Of a stretch of DNA of 64,000 nt, positions 6,581-17,111 are shown piece by piece (positions within the stretch are counted from its first letter, which is position 1; the number at the start of each line of letters is the position of its first letter). This stretch comes from a delta proteobacterium NaphS2. Lineage in GTDB: Bacteria; Desulfobacterota; DSM-4660; Desulfatiglandales; Desulfatiglandaceae. The notes under the pieces are model-generated. The model was not told where the DNA came from and did not search any database. It was given only the letters and a program-made list of their open reading frames with translations. Both the position numbers and the translations under genes were made by a program. The stretch is from NCBI GenBank assembly GCA_000179315.1, contig ADZZ01000144.1, positions 1 through 64,000 of the forward strand, read 5' to 3'.

Positions 6581-9500
6581 TAAAAATCGTTGATGCGCTT
6601 GAATCGGTCATTCAACCCCGCCAGGAAGGCCGCGGCCGTGGCATCGGGTCCGAGCACCTTTTTGGACAGGACATCCAATTCAACCGGATCCTTTGGAAGC
6701 ACATGAATTTGCCGGTCTTCCAGAATCTGCAAAAAATGCTCAATTCTTCTCAAAAAGAGATAATCTTCTCTCAGTTGTCCGGCAATATCCCGCTCAAGGA
6801 TCCCCGTTTCGTTAAGGACGTTCAGCGCCTGCAGGGTGTTACCCTGAAGCAACATGGCATTCTCCGGAGCGTGAATCAGTTGCAGGCCCTGCACCAAAAA
6901 TTCGATGTCCCTGATGCCTCCGAAGCCGCTCTTGACATCCGTTCCGCGTTGTATCCCCCGGGTGGTGGCGCGAATGGCAGCCCTGCGCATGTGCTCGATG
7001 GAATCCACGACAAGGCGCCTGTCCCTTTTCTCCAGAAGGAGCGGTTTCAAAGCTTCCAGAAACCGGTAGCCCAGGGAGAGATTGCCTGCCATGGGCCGCA
7101 GCTTGAAGGCGGCCTGGATTTCCCAAAGGGAGGCCTTCTCCCGGTAATAGGTCAACAGTCCGTTCAGGCTGGGTACGAGGTCACCGGACGACCCAAAAGG
7201 CCTCAACCGGAGATCGACGCGATAAACATAGCCTTCTTCCGTATGATCGGACAGGTCGGATCTTACGAATTCCATAATCTGCGTGTATAGCCGCTTCATA
7301 TCTCCCCGGTGCGGAGATGGCGCATTCGGGTCGGACGCATCTTCATAGAGCGCCAGAAGATCGATATCGGAACTATAGTTGAGTTCATTACCCCCCAGCT
7401 TTCCAAAAGCCATGACACAGAAGCTGCTGTCCGGATCTTTCAGCGTTTCCGGAAGCCTCCCTTCCTCGCCTAAGCGCTGCCAGTCTTTTTCCACCACAGC
7501 CTGAGTAATGGCGTCGGCCAGAATCGACAATTCCGCCATCACCTCGCGGGTATCGACACCCAGGCAGATATCCCGTGTGCCGATGCGAAGGATCTCACGC
7601 CTTCTGAATCTTCGCACTTTATTGAGCCATTCGCCATGTTGCCTGGTGACGGATGCGGCCCGACGCAGCTCCGCCATCAAGTCTTTGCTCAGGCGGGTTT
7701 TATGAAGCATCTCCGGTATGGTCAACCAATCCAGGAAACCGGGATTGCGGATCAGGGTGTCCGCCAGAAACTGACTCACCGAAAAGACGCTCAGAAGAAG
7801 CTCGAGACGCATTGGCTGGGAGAGGAACACTCCGTACTGGAACTCGGGACTGAAGGTGGTATGAATGAACCGTTCCCAGTTATTGAGCGCCATATCCGGG
7901 TCCGGCCGCGTGGACAGGATATCGAAGGCCAACACCGCCAACCTGGAAAAGGCATTCCGCCGTTCTCCTTCTCCGGCCAGACGTTTGAGGTTGGCATGGG
8001 CCCGACGGACGTTCCTGAACCCGGCCTCGCCTAAGATCCGCCCGATTACCTCCTCCGGCAGGTCTTCGGACATCACCAGGTCCACGACGCTTCCGGTTTT
8101 GGGATCGGGAAGGGTCTCACGCCCGAACTGGCGCTCGACAAAGGTTCTGACCGCGGCCGTATGGGTCTCGTAGTCGATCCGTAACTGCTGCCCCGGAATC
8201 AATCCGCCCATTTTTTCGTATCCCATTCGCCGCGCCAGATGATCGAATTCATCTGAATCCGGGTCCGGCAGAAAGAGGTCTTTCGCAGAGCCTCTGAGCA
8301 TGCGCATACCGTTGATCAGACGCCTTAAAAACACATATGCGGAATCCACCCGCAGGAACTCCTCCGCCTCCAACACACCTGCTTCGGTCAACGCCACCAA
8401 CGCCTCATGAATCCGCTGCGATCGCAGCTCGGGGCCTTCCTTCCCATACATCACCTGGAGGCTTTGCACGCCGTATTCCAAATCCACCAGTCCTCCGGCA
8501 CTGAACTTGGCATTCGGCCCCTTCTTTTTGCCCTTTTCCGCGAATTGCTTTTCCCTGAGGATCCGCACTTCCTCAAAATCGACACAATCCGTCCCGTAAA
8601 TCATCTCATCCCGCAGCCGCTCCAACTGGGCGCCGAAGTCTGCATCGCCACCGATGGCCCGCAGTCGCACCAGCGCCAGTCGCTCAAAGGAGTGGGCCCC
8701 GCCGCCCGCGCCATAATACTTACAAAAGTTCTCAAGGCTGGTGGCCAGGGGGCCGGCGCTACCGTAAGGGCGAAGCCTGAGGTCAAGATGGAAGATGCCC
8801 TCCCGTTTGGCCTCGATAAAACGTGACACGCCTTTCACAAGTCGGTCATAAAATTCCGGATTCGTAATGACATCAGGGCCGTCCGTCTGCCCGTTATCGC
8901 TGTAGACGTAGAGCAATTCAATGTCCGATGCATAGCCGAGCGCCCTTCCACCGAGCTTTCCAAGTGCCATCACGGCGAGTCTCGCCTCGATACCCGCAAC
9001 GGTCCTGGGCTTGCCGAACCGAGCCACAAGGTCTTCGTAGACGAAACCCGTGGCAGCACGCACGACGCTCTCAGCCAATACGGACACCTTCTCTGAAAAG
9101 GCGGCGAATTCGATATCCGGGTAAAGGATGTAGTCCAGGTCGATCAAAAAAATTTCACGGTCCTTGAATCCATTGAGAGCCCTTTTCCGCTCATCCAGGG
9201 TCTCGCCTTCCGAAGTGGCCTGGGCCAACCGTTCCGCAACGGTCTTTTCACTTTCGCTGAAACGATGTCCGCGGACGTGAGGCTCAAACATGGGAAGGAG
9301 GCTTTCATACTGCAGACGAATGAAATCCTCCCACAGATAGTCACTTGCGCCCAAGAGCCGCGCCAGGTCCCTGAGTGTGTGGGGATTGGCCAGCAATTCC
9401 ATCCATCGCCCTTTTTCCGGAAGCGCGAGAACCTCTCTCGTGAGCTGTTCGAATCTGGAAAGCGCTGCATGCGGATCGGGAGATTTGGAGAGAAAATAGG

Positions 9501-10359
9501 TGAATTGCTTGGTCAGAAGCACGGACAGGCGCACCCGGTCCAGGACATCGGGATCAATAATCTTCCGACCGGATGCGTTCACCAGATCGATTCGATCTTC
9601 GATCCGGCTGCCGATGGTCCGAATCCGAACATGTTCAATATGGACACGGTTCAGTGACAGGGCGTTACTAAGAGCATAGAGGAAAGCAGGATTGTCTTCC
9701 CCGATAACCCGCAACCGAGTGAAATGCGCGTGGTCGTTGTTGATCTGGATCGTCACCGGGTAAAGGAAATCTACGCCATCAGAACCGGTTTGCGCCAGGC
9801 GCTGCACCACCAACCTGTTGACTTGGTGCCGGGCTTCGCCGGTTGAAGTATCGCCGCCTTTCTCCATGAGCCCGATAATACCTTGAAGTTTTTCCTTCAA
9901 CTGGAAGGCCCAGGCCTTGAAAGAAAGTGTCGTTTCCAAATGACCGGTAAAATGATCGATGATGCGTCGCCTTTTCAGTGGATCGGGAACAAATTTCGCC
10001 CGGTGTCTTCTTGGCAGGCTTTTCCGGGGTGCAGGAGCTGCGGCCGGCCCATAGGTAAAAATATCACCTGACAGAACGCTGAAGCCCAATCCTGCCAGGA
10101 TCCCTGTGATAATGGAAAACTCAAAAGGATAGTCGAATGCCAGAACCGTAATATCCACGCTCCCATCCCGGCGAGTCCCGGCCGTCACCGTCAGCGGCCG
10201 TTTGGAAGAAAGTCCGGCCAGTCCCCTTGCGTGGCGATAAATTTCTTTTTCCGGAAAGCTACTGAAATAGGTGTCACTAAGGCGCTGCAGGTGTTCTTTG
10301 AGGAAGCGCTCATCCACCTCAGGACATGCGGACTTGAAACTTCTAAGGTCGGGCTTCAT
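6526..10359 (-). CDS. glnE: Glutamine synthetase adenylyltransferase/deadenylylase with N-terminal ACT-like extension
   Basis: Protein of 1277 residues, against about 950 for usual GlnE. It adds or removes AMP on glutamine synthetase in response to PII and glutamine. Two nucleotidyltransferase domains are visible. The N-terminal one (about residues 463-490) has GKLGGRALGYASDIELLYVY, with Glu where the second metal Asp is expected. The C-terminal one (about 982-1006) has GKLGGNELNYSSDIDLLALY, intact. Each is followed by a GlnE-type helical region. The first 300 residues are extra: segments at about 55-98 (VDITVLAFDYPFEFSIITGI) and 205-270 (LRVIGEDNPAFLYALSNAL) resemble ACT domains like those at the end of GlnD. 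The gene lies downstream of glnA but beyond a strong terminator, so it may have its own promoter. Confidence 0.92.
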   Translation of the reverse strand: MKPDLRSFKSACPEVDERFLKEHLQRLSDTYFSSFPEKEIYRHARGLAGLSSKRPLTVTAGTRRDGSVDITVLAFDYPFEFSIITGILAGLGFSVLSGDIFTYGPAAAPAPRKSLPRRHRAKFVPDPLKRRRIIDHFTGHLETTLSFKAWAFQLKEKLQGIIGLMEKGGDTSTGEARHQVNRLVVQRLAQTGSDGVDFLYPVTIQINNDHAHFTRLRVIGEDNPAFLYALSNALSLNRVHIEHVRIRTIGSRIEDRIDLVNASGRKIIDPDVLDRVRLSVLLTKQFTYFLSKSPDPHAALSRFEQLTREVLALPEKGRWMELLANPHTLRDLARLLGASDYLWEDFIRLQYESLLPMFEPHVRGHRFSESEKTVAERLAQATSEGETLDERKRALNGFKDREIFLIDLDYILYPDIEFAAFSEKVSVLAESVVRAATGFVYEDLVARFGKPRTVAGIEARLAVMALGKLGGRALGYASDIELLYVYSDNGQTDGPDVITNPEFYDRLVKGVSRFIEAKREGIFHLDLRLRPYGSAGPLATSLENFCKYYGAGGGAHSFERLALVRLRAIGGDADFGAQLERLRDEMIYGTDCVDFEEVRILREKQFAEKGKKKGPNAKFSAGGLVDLEYGVQSLQVMYGKEGPELRSQRIHEALVALTEAGVLEAEEFLRVDSAYVFLRRLINGMRMLRGSAKDLFLPDPDSDEFDHLARRMGYEKMGGLIPGQQLRIDYETHTAAVRTFVERQFGRETLPDPKTGSVVDLVMSEDLPEEVIGRILGEAGFRNVRRAHANLKRLAGEGERRNAFSRLAVLAFDILSTRPDPDMALNNWERFIHTTFSPEFQYGVFLSQPMRLELLLSVFSVSQFLADTLIRNPGFLDWLTIPEMLHKTRLSKDLMAELRRAASVTRQHGEWLNKVRRFRRREILRIGTRDICLGVDTREVMAELSILADAITQAVVEKDWQRLGEEGRLPETLKDPDSSFCVMAFGKLGGNELNYSSDIDLLALYEDASDPNAPSPHRGDMKRLYTQIMEFVRSDLSDHTEEGYVYRVDLRLRPFGSSGDLVPSLNGLLTYYREKASLWEIQAAFKLRPMAGNLSLGYRFLEALKPLLLEKRDRRLVVDSIEHMRRAAIRATTRGIQRGTDVKSGFGGIRDIEFLVQGLQLIHAPENAMLLQGNTLQALNVLNETGILERDIAGQLREDYLFLRRIEHFLQILEDRQIHVLPKDPVELDVLSKKVLGPDATAAAFLAGLNDRFKRINDFYQTYLLGRKTGDGAGVGR

Positions 10360-10550
10360 CTGTTCGATTCTCCATCTGGAGCGTGGATCGCATGGGTCCG
10401 CGACGATGCGTCAAAAAACGGTAATCGCAGTAATGATGATGGTACAATTGTGGAAAAAGGCCATTTCTGGATAAAAACCAGCCTCCAGTGAATATCGAAT
10501 ATCCAACAAAGAATGTCAAACGCCCAAGCGGGGATTTCCGGCTGATGGAT

Positions 10551-10586
10551 AAAAAAAAGCCCCCGTTTTCAGGCGGAGGCTTTTTG
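10551..10586 (-). terminator. Rho-independent terminator downstream of glnA
   Basis: On the minus strand AAAAAGCCTCCG, a short loop and CGGGGGCTTTTT form a long stem followed by a run of T. The stem is A/T-flanked on both sides, so it could work in both directions. It begins 14 nt after the glnA stop and separates glnA from glnE. Confidence 0.85.
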
Positions 10587-10599
10587 GGGGGATTGGAAA

Positions 10600-12024
10600 T
10601 TAGATGTCGTAGTAAAGAGCGAACTCCCATGGATGGGGCCGCAAATCAATGGCCTGCACTTCGTTTTTCATTTTGTAGGAGATCCAGGTTTCGATGACGT
10701 CCGATGTGAAGACATCACCCTTCAGCAGATAATCATGGTCAGCCTCAAGTGCCCCCAGGACTTCCCGCAGGGAACCCGGCGCCTGAGGCACCTGGGCCAG
10801 TTCTTCGGGCGGCAGGTCGTAAATGTCCTTGTCCAGGGCCTCACCCGGATCGATCTTGTTTTGGATGCCGTCGATGCCCGCCATGAGCATGGCGGAGAAT
10901 GCCAGGTAGGGATTACAGCTGGGATCCGGGCAGCGAAATTCGATTCGTTTGGCCTTTTCCGACTGCGAGTAAAGGGGGATACGGATGGCGGCGCTTCGAT
11001 TCCGCATGGAATATGCCAGGTTGACCGGGGCCTCGAATCCGGGCACCAGGCGCTTGTAGCTGTTGGTGGTCGGATTGGTGAAAGCCAGGAGCGACGGCGC
11101 GTGCTTCAAAAGCCCACCGATAGCAAACATGGCCATCTCCGACAGTCCCGCATAGCCGTCTCCCGCAAACAGGTTGGCGCCATCCTTCCAGAGGGACATG
11201 TGTACGTGCATGCCTGTGCCGTTGTCGTTAAACAGGGGCTTGGGCATAAAAGTGACGGTCTTCCCGTGCTTACGGGCTACATTCTTGATAACGTACTTGT
11301 ACTTGAGTAGGCTGTCGGCCATGGTGACCAGAGGAGAAAAACGCATGTCAATCTCCGCCTGACCGCCCGTGGCCACTTCGTGATGCTGGGCTTCGATAAG
11401 GACCCCGATCTGCTCCAGGGTGAGCATCATATCGCTCCTAAGATCCTGCATACTGTCGGTAGGGGGTACCGGGAAATAACCTTCTTTGTAACGCGGTTTG
11501 TAGGCCAGGTTGGGCTCCTCTTTCCGGCCGGTATTCCATCTTCCCTCAACAGAATCAAGATGGTAATACCCCTCGTGCTCGTTCTGGTCGAAACGGACGT
11601 CATCAAAAACGAAAAATTCGGCCTCAGGCCCGAAAAATGCTGTGTCGGCCAATCCCAGGGACTTTACATAATTTTCCGCCTTGCGGGCGATGTTACGGGG
11701 ATCCCGGGTATAATCCTCGCCGGTCACGGGATCACAGATATTACAGCTGATGACCAATGTTTTTGCTGCGAAAAAGGGATCGATAAACGCGGTTTCAGGC
11801 ACCGGTTTTACAAGCATGTCCGACTCGTTGATGGCCTGCCATCCACGGATGCTGGACCCGTCAAAACCCAAGCCGTCTTCAAAGGTTCCTTCTTCAAATT
11901 CCCTGGCGGGAATGGAGAAATGTTGCCAAAGCCCCGGAAAATCCATAAACCGCAAATCCACCACTTGGACCCCTTCCTTTGTAATCAGGTCCATAACATC
12001 TTTGGGCGTTTTCAATTCGATCAT
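10600..12024 (-). CDS. glnA: Glutamine synthetase type I (adenylylatable, GSI-beta type)
   Basis: Protein of 474 residues making glutamine from glutamate, ammonium and ATP. Family motifs are present: [23 protein letters not shown], the catalytic [17 protein letters not shown], the ATP-binding [10 protein letters not shown] and [17 protein letters not shown]. The sequence [11 protein letters not shown] holds the Tyr that GlnE adenylylates in enteric bacteria, and GlnE is encoded just downstream. The ribosome-binding site AAAGGAGGA precedes the ATG. It has its own sigma-54 promoter and a strong terminator, so it looks monocistronic. A second, shorter glutamine synthetase lies at 34972-36306. 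Confidence 0.96.
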   Translation of the reverse strand: MIELKTPKDVMDLITKEGVQVVDLRFMDFPGLWQHFSIPAREFEEGTFEDGLGFDGSSIRGWQAINESDMLVKPVPETAFIDPFFAAKTLVISCNICDPVTGEDYTRDPRNIARKAENYVKSLGLADTAFFGPEAEFFVFDDVRFDQNEHEGYYHLDSVEGRWNTGRKEEPNLAYKPRYKEGYFPVPPTDSMQDLRSDMMLTLEQIGVLIEAQHHEVATGGQAEIDMRFSPLVTMADSLLKYKYVIKNVARKHGKTVTFMPKPLFNDNGTGMHVHMSLWKDGANLFAGDGYAGLSEMAMFAIGGLLKHAPSLLAFTNPTTNSYKRLVPGFEAPVNLAYSMRNRSAAIRIPLYSQSEKAKRIEFRCPDPSCNPYLAFSAMLMAGIDGIQNKIDPGEALDKDIYDLPPEELAQVPQAPGSLREVLGALEADHDYLLKGDVFTSDVIETWISYKMKNEVQAIDLRPHPWEFALYYDI

Positions 12025-12150
12025 CTTTTTGTTCCTCCTTTTGGTGTTTTATATCGATCGTACAAACAATTGGAAGCGGGTTAATCAAATCTATCAAATC
12101 GGGTATCTCAGTAGAGTGCATCCCGTTGAAGCTGTCCTCTCCTGTCGAAA

Positions 12151-12166
12151 AGCAAAATACATGCCA
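12151..12166 (-). promoter_or_regulatory. Sigma-54 promoter of glnA
   Basis: The minus strand reads TGGCATGTATTTTGCT, which has the essential GG-N10-GC spacing of -24/-12 elements and matches the TGGCAC-N5-TTGCW consensus with one mismatch. It lies 127 nt before the glnA ATG. An inverted repeat AATTGG/CCAATT (12170-12186) lies just upstream of it. Control by an NtrC-type activator is inferred; I did not find a confident activator site. Confidence 0.75.
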
Positions 12167-12379
12167 CGGAATTGGGGCAGCCAATTTCACCGTCTTCACG
12201 GGGTGTTAGGGAAACTTCACCTTGAAATGCGAAAAAATGGCTGCCATACGTCGACATTTATGTATAAATAAGACCCGATTTTTTACAAAAATGTAATAAT
12301 CCGTAAGGAATGCAGCCAAAAGCATAATGCCGGCGGGCTTTTCTCGTTCCGCCCTCTCAGCGGCCTAAATCCGGGCGCC

Positions 12380-13786
12380 TTACTCGAGGCAGAATTTGGA
12401 GGTCATTTTGTCAATGGGTACGGGGTACTCACCATTAAAACAGGCAAAACAAAGGTCCTGATCGGGAATGGTGGTCGCATTTTTGAGACTGTCGATAGGG
12501 AGATACCCCAGACTGTCCAGACCCACGAAATCCCTTATTTCCTCCACCGACTTGCTGGCCGCGATCAATTCCCCCTTGGTAGAAAAATCGATGCCGTAAT
12601 GGCAGGGGAAGGCATGGGGCGGGCAACTCACCACCATGTGCACTTCCCTGGCGCCGATTTCGCGAAGGGTTTTCACCCGGGTCCTGGCCGTGGTGCCGCG
12701 GATAATGGAGTCCTCCATGATCAGAACCCGTTTCCCCTTCAACAGATCCTTTACCGGATTGAGCTTAACCTTGACACCGAAATCCCGCATGCTTTGGGAC
12801 GGCTGAATGAAGGTCCTGCCGATGTAATGGTTTCGAATCATACCCATCTCGAGGGGAATACCCGATTCATGTGCATATCCGATGGCCGCATAGTTGCCGG
12901 AGTCGGGAAAGGGCATCACAAAATCCACGTCCAAGGGAAATTCCTTGGCCAGCAGTTCACCCTGCCGCTTTCGAAACAGGTAAACGTTTTCGCCGAAAAC
13001 ATTGCTGTCGGGTCGTGCAAAATAGATGAGTTCGAAAATACACTGACTTCGCCGGGATGCAATACCGGAGTGGATGCTCCTGACGCCGTCCTTGTTGATA
13101 ATCACAATTTCGCCCGGTTCGATGGAACGGATAAACTCCGCTTCCACCAGATCTAAGGCACAGGTCTCCGAGGCCAAAACATAGCCGGAATTGAGCCTCC
13201 CCAAGCACAGCGGACGAAAACCGTTTGGATCCTTGGCGGCGATGAGGCTATCCTCGGTCATAACCACCACCGAGTAAGCCCCCCTCAGTTGGGCCATGGT
13301 CTCAATCATGGCCTGCTCCATCCCAAGGCTCAAACGCCGGGCCGTCAGATGCAGCACCACTTCGCTGTCCATGGTAGTTTGAAAAATGGACCCGTTTTGT
13401 TCCAATTCCGAACGGATCCGGTGGGCATTGACAATGTTGCCGTTATGGGCGATGGACATGGAATGGCCCGAATGACGCACTCTGAAAGGCTGGGCATTGA
13501 CCAGCAGCGAAGATCCGGTGGTGGAATAGCGCACATGTCCCAAAGCCATATCCCCTTTGAGTTCATTCAGGATCTGCTCATCAAAAATCTCCGGGACCAA
13601 TCCCATGGCCTTGTGTTCACGAACCTGCTTCCCGTCGGAAACCACGATGCCCGCACTTTCCTGGCCACGGTGCTGAAGGGCATAGAGCCCGAAATAGGTC
13701 AATTTGGCAGCCTCTTCATGACCGTAAACGGCAAAAATGCCGCATTCATCCCTGGGACGTCTGGATTGGCAACCTGTATCATTCAT
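12380..13786 (-). CDS. purF: Amidophosphoribosyltransferase
   Basis: Protein of 468 residues catalysing the first step of purine synthesis: PRPP plus glutamine to 5-phosphoribosylamine. The Ntn-type glutaminase domain begins at Cys15 (RDECGIFAVYG) after a short propeptide that would be removed. The PRPP-binding loop is VLIMEDSIIRGTTARTR (about residues 345-361). Cysteines in VVSCPPHAFPCHYG and LCFACFNGEYPVP match the Fe-S cluster ligands of the Bacillus-type, oxygen-labile enzyme. It lies 87 nt after carB and probably ends the long glutamine operon. A 12-base palindrome abuts its start codon. Confidence 0.95.
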   Translation of the reverse strand: MNDTGCQSRRPRDECGIFAVYGHEEAAKLTYFGLYALQHRGQESAGIVVSDGKQVREHKAMGLVPEIFDEQILNELKGDMALGHVRYSTTGSSLLVNAQPFRVRHSGHSMSIAHNGNIVNAHRIRSELEQNGSIFQTTMDSEVVLHLTARRLSLGMEQAMIETMAQLRGAYSVVVMTEDSLIAAKDPNGFRPLCLGRLNSGYVLASETCALDLVEAEFIRSIEPGEIVIINKDGVRSIHSGIASRRSQCIFELIYFARPDSNVFGENVYLFRKRQGELLAKEFPLDVDFVMPFPDSGNYAAIGYAHESGIPLEMGMIRNHYIGRTFIQPSQSMRDFGVKVKLNPVKDLLKGKRVLIMEDSIIRGTTARTRVKTLREIGAREVHMVVSCPPHAFPCHYGIDFSTKGELIAASKSVEEIRDFVGLDSLGYLPIDSLKNATTIPDQDLCFACFNGEYPVPIDKMTSKFCLE

Positions 13787-13796
13787 GATGCATCAT
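13785..13796. promoter_or_regulatory. Perfect 12-base palindrome at the purF start
   Basis: ATGATGCATCAT overlaps the first two bases of the purF start codon region (ATG at 13786-13784 on the minus strand). No clear ribosome-binding site is visible before purF. The palindrome could bind a repressor or reduce translation, but 12 bases can also arise by chance. Confidence 0.25.
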
Positions 13797-13873
13797 ACCC
13801 GTAAAAAATGCTGATGTTCCGGAACCTTGGACGAAGAAAGTGACGGATGCCCGGAAAAATCCCAATTTTGCAG

Positions 13874-16800
13874 TCAACCATTGTGGTATTCCTGTACGGT
13901 TCGTACCTTCATTTCTTCTCGGGACATGGAACGGATCGCGGCAAGGGTCGCTTTCGCACCGGCCAGTGTCGTGGTGTAGGGAACGTTCAGGGTCAACGAA
14001 GCCCTGCGAATGGAATATGATTCGCCAATTGCCTTTTTATCGCTGGTAGTGTTGATGACCAGGTGAATCTCCCCGTTCTTGATCATGTCCACCACGTGGG
14101 GACGACCTTGTCTCACTTTGTTGATCGGTTCGTTGATCACGCCCTTCTCCGTCAGAAACCTTGACGTGCCCTTAGTGGCCACAATTTTGAAACCCAGATC
14201 GAATAGTCCCGCGGCCACGGGAAGAACCGCTGCTTTGTCCACATCTTTCACGCTGATGAACACGGTTCCTGAAAGGGGGATTTTTTGACCGGCGGCCAAC
14301 TGGGATTTTCCGAAGGCCAGTCCGAAAGTGCGGTCGATTCCCATGACCTCGCCGGTGGATTTCATTTCAGGCCCCAAAATGGTATCCACCCCCGGAAAGC
14401 GGCTGAAGGGAAACACCGCTTCTTTCACCGAAACGTAACCCGGAACCACTTCCCGGGTCAAGCCCAGTTCCTGTAGGGTCTTTCCCATAATGACCTGGGT
14501 CGCCATTTTCGCCAGCGGCACGCCGGTGGCCTTGCTGACAAAGGGAACAGTCCGGGAGGCACGCGGATTCACCTCGATCACATAGATGATCCCCGCCTTG
14601 ACCGCATACTGGATGTTCATGAGACCCACCACCGACAACTCCCTGGCCAGGGCCCGGGTGTGTTCCATGATGGTCTCAAGGATGTCCGGCTCCAACGAAA
14701 CGGGGGGCAACACACAGGCACTGTCGCCACTGTGGATTCCAGCTTCCTCTATGTGTTCCATAATACCGCCGATAACGGTGGTTTGCCCGTCGGAAATGGC
14801 GTCCACATCGATCTCAACGGCTCCATCCAGAAACCGGTCGATGAGGACCGGTTTTCCCGGAGAAACCTGGACCGCCGTCTCCATGTAATATTCCAGATCT
14901 TTTTGATCGTAGACGATTTCCATGGCCCGTCCCCCCAGAACAAAGGAGGGCCGCACCACCACGGGATACCCGATGCGGTCCGCTATATGAATGGCCTGCC
15001 GCTGGTTCACGGCGATGCCGTTTTCCGGCTGAAGAATTCCCAGCTTCTTGAGCATCACCTGAAAACGCTCCCGATCTTCGGCTTGATCGATGCTGTCCGG
15101 ACTGGTGCCCAGAATCTTGACACCGGTCTCAGCCAGGGGAACGGAGAGATTCAAGGGCGTCTGACCGCCGAATTGCACGATGATTCCTTCGGGGTTTTCC
15201 TGCTCTACGATATGCAGCACGTCCTCACGGGTGAGCGGCTCGAAATAGAGCCGATCGGACGTATCGTAATCGGTGCTCACGGTTTCAGGATTGCTGTTCA
15301 CCATAATGCTTTCGATACCCATTTCCCTCAACGCCAGCGAAGCGTGAACACAGCAGTAATCAAATTCAATCCCCTGGCCGATACGGTTGGGGCCGCCTCC
15401 CAGGATGACCACTTTCCGGTTTTGGGACGACCGAATTTCGTTTTCCTGCTCATAGGTGGAATAGTAGTAGGGCGTGTAGGCCTCGAACTCGGCGGCACAG
15501 GTATCCACCAGTTTGTAAACCGGCGCCACGCCTTTTTGTTTCCTGACCAGCCGGATCGCTTCCTCGGTGGTACCAAAAATGCCGGCCAGTTGAATATCCG
15601 AAAACCCGTATTCTTTGACTTCTTTCAGAAAATCCTCGTCCCAATGCCCCGGAGGGTTTCCTTCGTGGGCCATTTGCCTCAGCCGGTTTTCAAAAAATTG
15701 AATCTGCTGGATGTGAAAGAGGAACCAGGGATCGATCTTGGAGAGTTCATAGAGCTTCTCAATGGTCATCCCACGGTTGAACGCCTCATAAAGGTAGAAT
15801 AGCCGGTTGGAATTGGGGTGAATAATGCCTTGCTCCAGATCATCGAAATCCGTCTTGGAGAGAACGCACTCAGGGGTATCGGTCCCCAGGCCGTACCGTC
15901 CGATCTCCAGGGATCTCACCGCCTTTTGAAGAGATTCCTTAAAGGTCCGGCCGATGGCCATGGTCTCCCCAACGGATTTCATGGATGTGGTGAGCAGATC
16001 CCGGGTGCCCGGAAATTTTTCAAAGGTCCAGCGGGGCACTTTGACAACGCAATAGTCGATGGTGGGTTCAAAGGAAGCCAGGGTTTCGCGGGTGATATCA
16101 TTGGGAATTTCATCCAGCGTATACCCCACCGCCAGCTTGGCGGCGATCTTGGCGATGGGAAAGCCCGTGGCCTTGGAGGCCAGTGCCGAACTTCTGGAAA
16201 CCCTTGGGTTCATTTCGATGACCACCATTTCTCCGGTATCCGGATGAACGGCGAACTGGATATTGCTCCCTCCGGTTTCCACGCCGATCTCTCGAATGAT
16301 GGCAAGCGACGCATCCCGCATGATCTGATATTCGTAATCGGAGAGCGTTTGAGCGGGCGCCACGGTGATGCTATCGCCGGTATGAACGCCCATGGGATCA
16401 AAGTTTTCAATGGAGCAGATAATCACCACATTATCCTTGAAATCCCGCATGACCTCCAATTCATATTCCTTCCAGCCGAGAAGGGATCTTTCCATGATCA
16501 CTTCTGAAATCATACTGGCGTCCAGACCGGCCTTGGCGATCTCTTCCATCTCGTCACGGTTGTATGCCACGCCACTCCCGATTCCCCCCAGCGTGTAACT
16601 GGCGCGAATAATAATGGGATAACCGATCTGCTCCGCCGCGTACCGGGCTTCATCCATATTTCGGGCAATGAAGTTGTCCGGCACTTTAAGGCCGATCTTC
16701 TTCATGGCGTTTCGAAACTGTTCACGGTCCTCCGCCTTTTGAATCACGGGGAGTGACGCGCCCAGCATTTCCACACCCAGTTTTTCCAAAATACCCGACT

Positions 16801-17110
16801 CCGCCACTTCCACGGCGGTATTGAGACCGGTCTGCCCCCCCAAGGTGGGCAGGATGGCCTGGGGCCGCTCCCGCTCAATAATGCGGGAAACCGCTTCAGC
16901 GGTGATGGGTTCGATATAGGTGCGATGGGCCGTACCCGGATCGGTCATGATGGTGGCGGGATTGCTGTTGATGAGCACAATTTCAAACCCTTCCTCCATG
17001 AGCGCCTTGCAGGCCTGGGTGCCCGAGTAGTCGAATTCACAGGCCTGGCCGATGACAATGGGGCCGGAACCGATGATCAGAATTTTTTGAATGTCAGTGC
17101 GTTTGGGCAT
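13874..17110 (-). CDS. carB: Carbamoyl-phosphate synthase large subunit
   Basis: Protein of 1078 residues, the usual full length. It makes carbamoyl phosphate from bicarbonate, two ATP and ammonia channelled from CarA, feeding arginine and pyrimidine synthesis. The two homologous ATP-grasp halves are visible: the first starts [20 protein letters not shown] and the second [20 protein letters not shown]. The ATP-grasp ends [20 protein letters not shown] and [20 protein letters not shown] are duplicated. A methylglyoxal-synthase-like allosteric domain covers the last 140 residues. It begins 1 nt after carA ends. Confidence 0.97.
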   Translation of the reverse strand: MPKRTDIQKILIIGSGPIVIGQACEFDYSGTQACKALMEEGFEIVLINSNPATIMTDPGTAHRTYIEPITAEAVSRIIERERPQAILPTLGGQTGLNTAVEVAESGILEKLGVEMLGASLPVIQKAEDREQFRNAMKKIGLKVPDNFIARNMDEARYAAEQIGYPIIIRASYTLGGIGSGVAYNRDEMEEIAKAGLDASMISEVIMERSLLGWKEYELEVMRDFKDNVVIICSIENFDPMGVHTGDSITVAPAQTLSDYEYQIMRDASLAIIREIGVETGGSNIQFAVHPDTGEMVVIEMNPRVSRSSALASKATGFPIAKIAAKLAVGYTLDEIPNDITRETLASFEPTIDYCVVKVPRWTFEKFPGTRDLLTTSMKSVGETMAIGRTFKESLQKAVRSLEIGRYGLGTDTPECVLSKTDFDDLEQGIIHPNSNRLFYLYEAFNRGMTIEKLYELSKIDPWFLFHIQQIQFFENRLRQMAHEGNPPGHWDEDFLKEVKEYGFSDIQLAGIFGTTEEAIRLVRKQKGVAPVYKLVDTCAAEFEAYTPYYYSTYEQENEIRSSQNRKVVILGGGPNRIGQGIEFDYCCVHASLALREMGIESIMVNSNPETVSTDYDTSDRLYFEPLTREDVLHIVEQENPEGIIVQFGGQTPLNLSVPLAETGVKILGTSPDSIDQAEDRERFQVMLKKLGILQPENGIAVNQRQAIHIADRIGYPVVVRPSFVLGGRAMEIVYDQKDLEYYMETAVQVSPGKPVLIDRFLDGAVEIDVDAISDGQTTVIGGIMEHIEEAGIHSGDSACVLPPVSLEPDILETIMEHTRALARELSVVGLMNIQYAVKAGIIYVIEVNPRASRTVPFVSKATGVPLAKMATQVIMGKTLQELGLTREVVPGYVSVKEAVFPFSRFPGVDTILGPEMKSTGEVMGIDRTFGLAFGKSQLAAGQKIPLSGTVFISVKDVDKAAVLPVAAGLFDLGFKIVATKGTSRFLTEKGVINEPINKVRQGRPHVVDMIKNGEIHLVINTTSDKKAIGESYSIRRASLTLNVPYTTTLAGAKATLAAIRSMSREEMKVRTVQEYHNG

Positions 17111-17111
17111 G

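Noticed and set aside
6577-7290. Long plus-strand open frame inside glnE (237 codons), and similar frames at 7636-8034 and 9265-9657
   Set aside because: They are antisense to conserved GlnE domains, have no ribosome-binding site or recognisable motif, and follow from the high-GC codon bias of glnE.
14660-15802. 380-codon plus-strand frame within carB
   Set aside because: It is the complement of conserved ATP-grasp sequence; composition is His/Asp/Gly-rich without domain signals.
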